64,000 nt of DNA, taken from positions 8,325,001 through 8,389,000 of the forward strand of contig NC_092474.1 in the NCBI RefSeq assembly GCF_047495875.1. Reading direction: 5' to 3'. Of the stretch, positions 33,601-43,161 are shown piece by piece. Position 1 is the stretch's first letter; each line of letters starts with the position of its first letter. The notes below the pieces were generated by a model. The model saw only the letters and a program-made list of their open reading frames with translations. It had not been told where the DNA came from and did no database searches. A program made the translations under genes and the position numbers. Source of the stretch: Pithys albifrons albifrons (lineage: Eukaryota > Chordata > Aves > Passeriformes > Thamnophilidae).

Positions 33601-34045
33601 CCATTTCTCCCTTGCTGTTCCTCTTTTGGATAAATCATACCTGCCCTCAGGGCTGCCTTGTGGGGCAGATATGCACTGGTAGGGGTGTTTCTGTATTTGT
33701 ATTTGTTTGTTTGGTGTCAGACTAAACTCATTTGGGAGTGTCTGGACACAGGACTGTGACCAGGCTAGTCCCAAGCAGTGATCTCGATCACCCACCCCTC
33801 CTGTGGGCACTGCTCTCACGGCCATCCTCACCTTGCATGGGGGGCTGGACAGGAGGGTGACAGCTGTCCCCCCCAGTGTGACAAGAGCTGAAGCCAGTGA
33901 CACACTCACCTGGTTTTAGCAGCTTCACTCGTGGCATCGGGAGGGATGCAGCACTCCTCGCCTGTGCTCCCTGCCAGCCCAGCAAACCTCAATGCACAGG
34001 ACGGGACGTGGCCTGATGGCACTTGGCTTTTCCCTTTCCTTGCAG
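33601..34045. other. Putative intron end upstream of the candidate exon
   Basis: GC-moderate sequence that ends in a pyrimidine-rich stretch (ttggcttttccctttccttg) and CAG at 34043-34045. That is a good acceptor layout. No other feature. Confidence 0.3.
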
Positions 34046-34149
34046 ACACGGAGTTGGATAAACTTTTTTCAGAAAGCCTGGATGAGAGGCTGGAATCACT
34101 GGTCACTCACACTCTGAAAGGAAGAACATCAGCATCCCTTGGGAACTGA
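34046..34149 (+). CDS. Candidate 3'-terminal coding exon, product unknown
   Basis: The segment follows a strong acceptor (pyrimidine tract plus TTGCAG ending at 34045) and opens in the phase that reads TELDKLFSESLDERLESLVT. It continues HTLKGRTSASLGN and stops with TGA at 34147-34149. The peptide is Leu/Glu/Asp-rich and would form an amphipathic helix, unlike the Pro/Ser/Cys-rich noise frames nearby. The implied intron splits a codon after its first base. An AATAAA lies about 340 bp downstream (about 34493). I do not recognise the protein, and no upstream exons are identified in the window. An in-frame ATG at 33931 precedes the acceptor, but the composition before 34046 looks non-coding. Confidence 0.3.
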
Positions 34150-34227
34150 TCCTTGGGATGAACTTGGGGAGAGCTCGGGAAGCTCCCAGCTCTGCTGTTT
34201 TCTCTGGACATTACCTGGCTTTGGGAT

Positions 34228-34257
34228 GCATCAAGCACCTCTCCTGGTGCTTGATGC
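34228..34257 (+). other. Perfect 12-bp hairpin
   Basis: GCATCAAGCACC (34228-34239) and GGTGCTTGATGC (34246-34257) are exact reverse complements around a TCTCCT loop. It lies 78 bp after the stop of the candidate terminal exon, so it would be in the 3' UTR if that exon is real. It is not the histone stem-loop type. Confidence 0.85.
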
Positions 34258-34269
34258 CGACTGGAAAAA

Positions 34270-34757
34270 GGATGCAGCATCATTAAAAATAGAAGCATGA
34301 AAGATTATTTACATTTCAAGAATAGCTGAGGTCCTTAAAGAAACTTCCATCATCCTTTAAAGGCTCTTAGTCAAACGCTGTTCATTATTAATGCCTGTTG
34401 GCTTTATTTAGCCTATGACTACAATTATATATTTATGAGGTAATCAGCAATTGGAAATTTCCCTGTAATGGTAACTGGAGCTTGGCATCCAAATAAAATG
34501 AACACCATTAAGAAAGTATTGCGGTCATTGGGGTGGATCAAGTGTGCTAATAGCCCAACTAACAGCAATTAAGTCAATTAACCATTCAGACATATGCTGC
34601 TCAATTTCCCTGCTTAAACAGCCCGGTGCATCTGCGAAATTTGTGGAACTTATTTATGGTGTAAGCGGCTGAGAGTCATTATTAACCAGGGGAAACAGGG
34701 AAAATAAGGGAGGCTTGTAAAAAATTAACTGCTGCAGCAAAAAGATCTGCTAATTGC
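34270..34757. promoter_or_regulatory. Strong candidate conserved non-coding element
   Basis: About 490 bp of AT-rich, complex sequence. It contains GTTCATTATTAATGCC (34380), TTATATATTTATGAGG, and TAATCAGCAATTGG (34441). It also holds CAATTAAGTCAATTAACC (34566) and AGTCATTATTAACC (34674). The density of TAAT/ATTA cores is among the highest in the window. It joins directly to the CpG cluster on its right. If the neighbouring exon is real, part of this could be its conserved 3' UTR. Confidence 0.42.
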
Positions 34758-34985
34758 CCGTTCCCCTCCCCGCGGGGAAAGGTTTCGGTTCCCAGAGTAT
34801 TTATTTGTTGTGTTTTGCGTGTGGCTCCGAGTGGGAGTGCACGCGTGGATGGGGCACAGAGCGCGGGGGCTCCGCGGGGGTAGCGCTGCAGGACCGACCC
34901 TTCCCCAGGAGCTCTGCTGGGTGCTCTGTCCGTATGTCCCGGGGGGCTGTCAGGATGGGAGGCTGCACCGGGAGGAGCACGCTGT
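34758..34985. promoter_or_regulatory. CpG cluster, possible weak promoter
   Basis: About eighteen CpGs in some 230 bp. Words include the palindromic CCCCGCGGGG (about 34770), GTGCACGCGTGG, and CAGAGCGCGGGGGCTCCGCG. An AGTATTTATTTG word lies between them. It is smaller and weaker than the 19.1-kb island. It sits between the AT-rich block and the C-run array at 35.19 kb. Confidence 0.35.
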
Positions 34986-35420
34986 GGGGCAGTGGAGAGC
35001 AAGGGATTCAGATATGGTGGAAAGGGGCAACAGGGATAAGAAGGGAGACCCTGAGGAACGCCTCAGTACCACATGCTCACAACTCTCCAGACACAGGGGA
35101 TACCCAGGGGCTGAGTACCCAGTGCCCAGTGCCCAGCAAAAGGTCCATCCTTCTCCTCTTTCTCCTACTCCTGGCTCTGACCCTCTGACTCCCCCTCCCC
35201 ACCCCCACCCCGCCCCAAGCCCTGTGCTGGCAGACCCACAGCCCTTTCTGCTATGGCAGTGGGTCCCAGAAAGTCCTGGGTGGTGACCCAGCCCTGAAGC
35301 CACCAGCATTTCCACCACCCACCCTTCAGCTCCCGAGCACTGGGGATTCAGTGACACAAAGTGCTTTTCTTCCTCCTTCCCCATTTCGGTTTCCTGCTGT
35401 CTGTCCAAATGAGGATGTTC
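34986..35420. other. GC-rich sequence containing a C-run array
   Basis: No gene recognised. It contains the array listed at 35191-35216. Frames of 144-168 codons on both strands read the low-complexity C-rich tract and are not credible. Confidence 0.35.
35191..35216 (-). other. Very strong G-quadruplex motif on the minus strand
   Basis: Five C-runs of four or five bases are separated by single bases T, A, A and G. Read on the minus strand this is G4-5 tracts with 1-nt loops, the most stable class of quadruplex motif. The + strand has the matching i-motif potential. It lies about 200 bp downstream of the CpG cluster. Confidence 0.85.
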
Positions 35421-35730
35421 CAAAGTTTTGTTAAGTGCCTGTTTTAATGAACCCATTAAAGTTAACCTGGCTATATAATATACAGGAGAAACCCTCCATA
35501 AATATAGGTAAATAGAGATTGTAAAGATAAATAACTGTGCGGGTGTGTGAGGAGTGATAATGTGCTCTATTTACTCTGGGCCCATAACAGGCCAGTAAAA
35601 GATACTGCCCCTTTAATGACTTACTTTCTCCTGGCAGTCGGCACTCACCGTTAGCAAGCTAAGGATGCAGTGACACAAAAAGCTTACAGATAATTAAATA
35701 TTGATTTTTGTTTTCTAATCCTATATAAAA
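35420..35730. promoter_or_regulatory. Candidate conserved non-coding element
   Basis: AT-rich sequence containing GTTTTAATGAACCCATTAAA, CTCCATAAATATAGG and GATTGTAAAGATAAATAA. Further words are TGATAATGTGCTC and GATAATTAAATATTGATTTT (about 35691). Sharp composition edges are seen at about 35430 and 35725. Regulatory role inferred. Confidence 0.38.
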
Positions 35731-36581
35731 ATTGTCCTGGGTCTCCCAATGGTAGTTTCGTCTCACTAGGACACAGAGAGGGCTATTAACCCTGTTTGGT
35801 TTCAAGCTGTTGTAGAACAAATAAACAGGGAGGCTTGGAGCAGCCAGACACAGCTCTTGGGCAGAATCAGCTGCCAGCACCCTCCTGCCATCCAGTCCTG
35901 CCAGCAGCCCCACATCGGGACAGGTGAGCAGCACTGAGGTGTCACAGCTGCAGCTGTTTTAGGGAGGGTCGCAGTGTTTTTTCCAGTTTTGGTGTTCCGT
36001 GGCTCAGGCAGCCTCACAGCACCCCTGCAGACAGGAGAGCCCCAAGGTCTGGGGTGCAGGGGAGCAGAGCAGGGGACTCCAGGGCATCCTCCCTGCTCCT
36101 GGGCAGAAGATTGAAGGAAGCCCTCCCCTGTGAAGGAAGGGCAGTCAGTGCATGGTGCCCTGTGCACACCTACAATTCAGGTACCCACTTCTTTCACTGT
36201 ATCACATCTTCCTTCTGCTGAGGTAACCAAGAGCAGGGTCCTCTGCCATGTCACAACCAGGGTGCCACCTTGCCAAGTAGAGCCCATCTAGGGAGCTGCA
36301 GGCTGCAAAGTGGCACCCCCATCGAGAGCCCACCTGGGCTGGGGATGATGAGGATGCTCCAGAACATGAGCTGTGAGGGATAGTCCAGCCTGGCACCCAC
36401 TGGAGTACTATTCTTCCGGGCTGGAATTTCTACTGGAAGTAAAGGTGAGGATGGGAAACCTCCCAGCTACTCATGATCAGATCAGCCTCCAGGTACATGG
36501 TCCGTACATCTGCTCTCTCTGGTCAATCAATTTGCTCTTCTGAGATGCTACTGTTCTCTGATGCTCCTATATCCACCCTGG
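35731..36581. other. Mixed non-coding sequence
   Basis: No recognised element. Open frames are short and overlapping. Confidence 0.35.
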
Positions 36582-36619
36582 TTTAGATCATCCCAATAGG
36601 TTTAGGTCATCCCAATAGG
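36582..36619 (+). repeat. 19-bp tandem duplication
   Basis: tttagatcatcccaatagg is followed directly by tttaggtcatcccaatagg, which differs at one base. Two units only. Confidence 0.9.
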
Positions 36620-37033
36620 TTTCTCCTGGAAGATGTTATTTGGGGTCTCAGAATATATGCAAAACCACAATGCTCTTTCAGAAATTTGGATTTTCACTCC
36701 TGGAGAGCGTGGCAAGAAGCTGCTTCATGCAAAGAGGTGGCTGGAGGAGTGAAGGAGCAGGGACAAAAGGACCAGACTGGCTCTGGAACAGAGGGCTGAG
36801 AGTGCAGCTCCCAGGGCTAGGGCAGGAAGCAACAACAACCTCAAATGGCCTTGTCACTACAGTCACATGAGACAAGTTTGGCTCAGCCTGGCTCCGTGGC
36901 ACAGTCATGGTGTGCGGACTGAAGGGGAATTCGGCACCCACTGTGAGGGCACAGTCTGATGGTGAGTGGTGTGTGGGGGAGCAGGGGGTGACCCACTGTG
37001 CCTGCCCCAGCACGCAGCCACCTTGCTCTACAG
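36620..37033. other. Mixed non-coding sequence
   Basis: Nothing recognised before the acceptor-like CTCTACAG at 37026-37033. Confidence 0.3.
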
Positions 37034-37157
37034 CGAGAAGAAAGGTATTAAAATAATAACCTCTAAGCCTGCCATGCATGATGTTTTCTCTCACTGTTGG
37101 GAAAGCAATTGCCTCCAGCAAGGATCTATTTCCTTAGTGCTCATTTCCAAGCGCGTG
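37034..37157 (+). CDS. Weak candidate internal exon
   Basis: The segment runs from an AG acceptor (ttgctctacag, ending 37033) to a strong donor GTG|GTAAGTACT at 37158. One frame is open across all 124 bases, and the other two contain stops within the first 25 bases. It would read EKKGIKIITSKPAMHDVFSH and onward, with no domain that I recognise. Open frames of this size with flanking GT and AG occur by chance in 64 kb, so confidence is low. It lies downstream of the candidate terminal exon and would belong to another transcript. Confidence 0.15.
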
Positions 37158-37162
37158 GTAAG

Positions 37163-37178
37163 TACTGTGTACACAGTA
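37163..37178. promoter_or_regulatory. Perfect 16-bp palindrome
   Basis: TACTGTGTACACAGTA is its own exact reverse complement, with no spacer. It overlaps the end of a splice-donor-like GTAAGTACT. It could be a dimeric transcription-factor site. No specific factor is assigned. Confidence 0.8.
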
Positions 37179-39724
37179 TGGAGCGAATAAACCCCAACAT
37201 CCACCACAGAGTCACTCATTCACAAAATGAACCAAGGGGCCTCCCCTCCCAGTTATCTTTTCAGAAGCTCCATGCAGCATAACTCACACTGTTTACATAC
37301 TTTGGAATGGGAGTAAATCCTGTTGCTTTACATAATTCCTGTCCTTCGGTAAATTGTGCTGTTTCTGAAGGAAGAGTACATCTCCTCCCCACACTCCTCC
37401 AGTGCTGTATATAAATGAGGCCACGGCTCAAACACACCAGATGAGTCTGATCATGGGGAAAAGAGCAAAACATCCTCCTGAAAAACTGCATGCACCATTT
37501 GCTGAGAAGTCTTAAACATTTTCCTGGCAAAAGCCTGTAGACTCAATGCTTGCCATGCCAAGTGTAGGCAGCATACCATGCAGGCTGACCCCTGCTAAGA
37601 CTTGAGGAGCAGTTGAAGAAAATAAAGAATTCAAGTGCACCTTTGTGCTAATCCCAAAACTCACAGGGCAGTGAGCTGGGGCCATGTCCACTGGAGGCTC
37701 AGGACTTGGCACCATCTGCTCAGGCCAGCCCACCGGCTCAGCTACTTCCCACCTCCGACCTAGTCTTGGCTTATCTGGGTCAGAGGCTCTGGAAGTCTGC
37801 CTGTCCAGCACCCCAAGAAAGGAGGCCTGGATGGAGCAGCAGACCCAGGAGATGTGCCTGAAGACGTGCAAACAAACACAAGGTCTTTTGTGATTGTTTG
37901 ACTCCTTCTCTCCCCTACTGGGGATTCCTGACCCTGTTCACATGCTTTCCTGCTAACCACTGATCCCAACTCGCTCCTCACCTTGTCTCCTCCAGGAGAC
38001 CAGGCAGCTGAGCAGGGAAAAATGCCAAGAGGTTTCCCAAGGGTCATCAGGGGCTGAGGAGGCACAGCAACCCTGGAATTGCCACTGCCCCTGCCCTCAG
38101 GCATGGCCTGGCCCCAGGGATGCACTGCCTTCCAGGCTGGTGGTATGACTGGAGCATCTCTCCCATCATCTCTGGTACTGAGAATCCTGCACCACCGTGA
38201 CCCTGCCTTCCCTTCCCTCTTCCCCTTTGTCCCACGCAGCTGTCCCCTCACAGGAGCTGTGGACTTGCTGCCGCTTAGGTGTCCATCAGATGAGAACACT
38301 GGGGACTCCCCAAGCCTGCTGCCACCCGTGGTTTCAGCACCCCAACCCACACTGGGGTCTCCCATGGAGGCAGCTTCCTCCAGCCTGTGGAGAGCAAGGC
38401 CAGGAGCCATGCAGCCAGCCACATTCTCTGGAATGTCACCAGCACAAACCCCAGTGACATGCCAGGACATCTGCCCCCTTTGACTTCTCCGTTCAACAAA
38501 ACCATCCCAGCCCACTGTCAGGGCACCAGCCAATGCAGCCCTCACCCCAGGAACAGTGTTGTCCTGATTTGAGGGTAAACCAGCAGCTGAAATGCTGGGG
38601 GGACCATTCAGACACAGCCACCCAGCAGCCACTGATTGAGACTCAAAAGAAATTCTTTGAGGGCAGCAAGATGTCAGGCCAACACAGGAACAGCAGCAGG
38701 TTTGAGAGTACAGACGCGTTAGTCAGAGCTGATGAATGCTGGCTTGTCAAGCCTTCCCATTTCAGTCCTGGATTGCCTTTAAAGTTTGCCAAGTCACTTT
38801 TCAGCATTTGTGTGGGCAGAAGGAGACGTGCAATTAAGCTGCAATTGCTGCACCAAAGCTGAATACTTTCAAGTTTGTTATTTCCTCAAAAATGACAAAA
38901 CGCTGGGATCGAGTCAAGGAACAGGACGGCAGCTCCTGTTGCAAAGCCGTTGTCAGCACAGTGCTGTGCTTGTCCAAAGCTGGATCCTGCTTGCGCTGAA
39001 GGATGAAGACGTGTACATGAAAAGCTACATTAGCATTTGAGAAACAGGATGGGGAAATGGAGAGCCAGGAACCAAACGGTGCTGGGAGCACAGGTAACAC
39101 AGACAGTCCGTGTGTCTGTCTGCAGGAGCCAGCACAGCCTGTGGAGACGCGAAGCCAGTGCAACACCCAAGGGCAGTGATGGCACATGGCACCAGGGTGG
39201 GGCAGGGAGGGCTGCAACGTGGTGGCCACAGTGCTGCCCTGAGCCCAGATTTTGGGGGTGAATGAGATCACAGAGACCCTCCAGAGCTGGGCGACACTGC
39301 ACAGCTCTCTCCATCCCTGGCTGCCAGGAGGGCACAGGGCTGGCCTCACTGTGGGCACTACTCCTGGCATGCAACGCCTCAGGATCTCCATCCTGAGGCA
39401 CCAGGAGACTTCCACAGCTCTCCCACTGCACCAAGCAGTGATGGCAAAAAGCCACTGGCCAGCTGGAAAGGGATGGCAGTGACCGCTCTGAGCAAAGTGC
39501 CTCTACTCTGGCTGTGACTTCTGCACCTCTGCCATGGCTCATGCCATAAGAGGAAGAAGGCAGATGTACTCCCACTGTCACCTCCCTTCTACCCTCCATC
39601 CGAGCCCATGGCACTCCACCCACCATCCTGCCAAACCCTGCCATGCCACATGTAGCCATGTCCTTTCCTGTCACTGCCTTTCCTGGGTCTTGGCATGGCT
39701 GGGATCAGGGTTTTCCTGCAAGGC
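37179..39724. other. Non-coding sequence with one long open frame
   Basis: AT-richer up to 37520, then GC-moderate. It contains the longest open frame of the window (290 codons, minus strand, 37760-38632). No recognised domain or exon boundaries. See findings. Confidence 0.4.
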
Positions 39725-40270
39725 TTTGGCAGCCTTTTAAGTAGCTAAATAACTATTATTCCCAAATATAAAAGGGCTAGTTTTGTGGATCCCTTTTCCC
39801 CAGAGGTTTCCTGTCAGGGGCTGCAGATGCAGTGGCGCAGAGCTGCATGCTGCAGACCATCCATCCTGCCCATAAACCATCCTGGCTGCAGAATGAATCG
39901 ATTTGGAGCCTGTTGGCTGCTAAATCGAATTAATTTCACCCTAAAGGGCCTCCCTGAAATGCAGCAAAAACCCCACCAAGAGACCCAGGGGCTGGGAAAC
40001 GATGAAGTGACCATGCTGAGAAATCATCAGGCATATCGTGATAATCCTTGAGAGTCACCAAGCAGCAGGGACAGGAGTCACCCATTTGGTGCAAAGCTTC
40101 TTGGGAACATATTGCTTTTTAATCAACACTTAAACACGAAATGCTCTTTTCCATCTAATCCCTGGGATGATTTCACAGCAACTCCTCCTGCCACCCAGTT
40201 TAATGCAGAGACTGACTTTCAGCAGGGAACATTTACCCAAAATATGTAATTTCATTGAATAGTCGTTTTC
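39725..40270. promoter_or_regulatory. Possible conserved non-coding element
   Basis: Contains GAATGAATCGATTTGG (39891), CTAAATCGAATTAATTTCACC (39921 on) and TTTTTAATCAACAC (40115). AT-richer than its flanks. The part at 39885-39960 is the most site-dense. Inferred only. Confidence 0.3.
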
Positions 40271-41379
40271 TGCCGCCTTTTTGCTGATGGCAGAAAGCTG
40301 CCTTTGGGTGCAAGCTGCTCTGGTGCCAACTCTGCTTCCATTCCTACTGCAGAGAAGCAGCAACAACTACAAAATGAGGAATTAACTTGTACAAAGAACC
40401 CAGTAGTGGATAGGGGGAAGGAAACCTCAGCTTTTGGTAGCACATTCTAAGGCTGTGCCTTGAGGTTGCTGCCATTCTGTTGCACATGTGGGGGAGTGAT
40501 CTCCAGAGCTGGGAGTTGAGCTCTGGACACCAGGGAATAAATTCAGACTATCCATGTGAATGCTGGGATTGACTGGAGACCCAGAGCTGGGCACAGGTTT
40601 GGCCTTGGGACCCACATCTGTATCCCAGCTATTGGAAGTGAAGATACTGGAAGTGAAATGAAGACAATTGCAGGAATGAGTCAATTTACTAGGTGGGATG
40701 GGAGCATCTTCCTGAGATCACTAGTAACTGGTGCTAGCCCTGCACATCAGTGCCATGGGACTCACTGCCATGGGGGCTGCCCAAGCAGGGCTCAGGCTCT
40801 CCAGTCAAAATGTCCAAATCTGGTGGAATCTGGGCTTGACTGTGGTCCTGGTGCTTCCTACTTGCCCCCCTGGGAAGCCAGAGCTGCCTACAGGTCTGTG
40901 GGACATGGACATCACTTTAAACAGAGGCCAGTTTATCTTGTCCTGTGCTGTGGTTAACTCAGCCAGAAAAATTACAGCCACACTGTGGGTTTTAGCCTGG
41001 TTTAAGACTGTTCTAATCCAGTATGGAGGAGTTAAGATCTACAGACCTACATTGTCTTTAATTAGTAGTGTTGAGCAAAACTTGCTGTCCCTGTGAGCAT
41101 TGAATGGAACTGCAACACCCTTGGAGGCTAATGGGATTGCTGCTGTATTCTGGAGCCCACTTCCTGGTCCATCTTTCTGGAAAAGCTACTTTTTTTCCCA
41201 AAGCATTATGGTCTTCTACACACCTGAGCCTGCCAGGGTTGCTGAGAATGTGACTGGCATGGCAAGAGACTGTCAGGGCTGAAGCCTGGACCTACCTGCT
41301 CAGGACCTGAAAAACTGGGCACACATCTGGCCCCCACCCTTCCCACTGAGGCCATTTCACTACTGCAGGTCAGAAATTG
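40271..41379. other. Mixed non-coding sequence
   Basis: A short local duplication of TGGAAGTGAA near 40634 and 40650 is the only pattern seen. Confidence 0.35.
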
Positions 41380-41620
41380 TGAATCCAGAAGCCATTTCTT
41401 TGGAAACGGCTGCTTTGTGGGTACAAACTTCCCATGTCATCATGCGATTTTGACAAAGTTTAATTTCAAATGAAATTGAAATGAAGTATCTCAATAATAC
41501 AACAATGTTCTTTTTAACATTTTCCAAATGTCACATTTTGATATTTCACTTTCAAATGTCTTTTCTTTAGAAATTTATACTAGTTAAGAAAATTAAGATG
41601 AGATTAGATTCCTTCCCAAA
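41380..41620. promoter_or_regulatory. AT-rich block, possible regulatory element
   Basis: AT-rich, non-repetitive sequence with CATCATGCGATTTTGAC and AATTTCAAATGAAATTG (an inverted-repeat-like word, 41463-41479). Role unknown. Confidence 0.27.
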
Positions 41621-42670
41621 TTGTCCGAGTGTAATGCCAGTGACAGTGCTGTGGTTGTGTGGGGTGGGGTGGGCAGGGGAACTCCAGACCTTCCATCCCG
41701 GCAAGGTCCATCGGCTGGCTCAGCTCTCAGCCTCCCACCAAAGCCTTTGGGTCTGTAGGGAGGCACAGACTGGGATTTTGGGCAGATTGCTCAGTCTGAA
41801 AATCCCTTTTGGCCTTGGAATAAATACACAGATGGACAGAAAAGCAAAAAAAAAAAAAAGTTACGATTTGTTACAAATCAGACTGAAAGAGACTTGAGGA
41901 AAATTCAGAAATGCCGTGTTTGCCGGTGGCTTGAAGGAGACTTGTTTCACAATTACACAATTAACAGAGAAAGGAAACACTGTCTTTCACTTGAAAGTAA
42001 AAATGTGAGAGAAGGGAGGAGAAGGGGAAAAGCCTGATTGGGGGACATGGGCTGGCTAGGGAACTGAATCCTAAAACGAACCAGAATACAGTGCTGTAGG
42101 TGAGAGGGTTGGACTGGGACCATTCCTGGCATGGAGGCTGCACTGCCCAGTCTGTACTGCCTGGCTGCCTGGAGTGAATGTTCAGTGCAAAGCCAAGGAA
42201 CTGAGGAGGGAGGGAAGAGTTTCATGTGTCAATCTCTGCTGAATGTGGAAAAGGATTTCTGAGGGTCTTGGAGTATTTTCCCTACAAGGCAGTGTGAAGC
42301 ATCACAGGTGACATGGATTATTGGTGATTTCCTTTAAACAGGCAGCAGGAAGGAGCTGTGGACCCTCATTCCCAGGGAAAGGACCACAGCAACACTTCAC
42401 AGACTCTTTTCAATGACAGTTTCCAGCAAAGCTGTAGAAGGCAATGACAGGAGGAAAACATTTCTAAACCCAACAACAGTCAGTGATCCATTTCCCCAGG
42501 ATGGACTGAGGAACAAAACACTTCTGAAGGAAGTTCAGCCACAGTCTGTGTGCAGGAGCCATATGGACGATGGGCGTGCGTGGGCGCACTGGCAGGGTGT
42601 GAGTGCCCACTCCTCCCCACACACTGACCGGTGCTGGGCTGGGACAGCCGGGACAGGGAGCCTGGGAGGG
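41621..42670. other. Non-coding sequence with an A-rich run
   Basis: A14-type run near 41846. Otherwise mixed sequence with no recognised element. Confidence 0.35.
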
Positions 42671-42846
42671 GTGTCTGTGTGTGTCCATCTGTGTGTGTGT
42701 GTGTGTGTGCGTGCGCAAGTGTGAGGGGGTGTACACGTGTATGTGTGTCTGTGTGTCCGTTTGTGTGTGCATGTGTGAGTGTTGTGCACGCATGTGTGTT
42801 CATGAAGGTTCTGTGCGTGCCCATCTGTGTGCATCCATGTGTGCAA
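42671..42846. repeat. (TG)n-rich microsatellite region
   Basis: An uninterrupted GT run at 42691-42709 is embedded in about 175 bp of degenerate TG/CATG-rich sequence. Frames across it read Cys/Val or Thr/His repeats and are artefacts. Alternating purine-pyrimidine sequence of this kind can adopt Z-DNA. Confidence 0.92.
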
Positions 42847-43063
42847 ACTTGGCTGCAGGCACAGGAGTGTGTAGGTGTGTTGGAGGAGGAGTGTTTCTTT
42901 GTTCAAAAGCCCCACTAATTAATCAAAAAACCCAATTCTTACATGTGTTGTCATTGGCTCTCACAGTTGAGGACATATTTAAATCTATCGCTGATCATGA
43001 GACCACAGTGCAGGAGGGGACACTCACCTCTGGGTGTGCTTGTCCGCTGCTTTTACTCAGAGG
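42847..43063. other. Non-coding spacer
   Basis: Nothing recognised. Confidence 0.3.
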
Positions 43064-43161
43064 TGTGGGATCCCAGCACACAGGGGATGGGGTCACTGAT
43101 GGCACACGCTGAGCTGAGATGTGGGATCCCAGCATCCAGGGCACTGTTGGCACACACTGAG
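43064..43161 (+). repeat. Imperfect tandem duplication, about 50 bp
   Basis: Copy 1 (43064-43113) and copy 2 (43120-43161) share tgtgggatcccagca, cact-gat/gtt-ggcacac and ctgag ends. Copy 2 lacks about 8 bp. The offset is 56 bp. Seemingly a local duplication. Confidence 0.75.

Noticed and set aside
42464..42915. Thr/His-rich and Cys/Val-rich repeat proteins
   Set aside because: They are translations of the (TG)n microsatellite.
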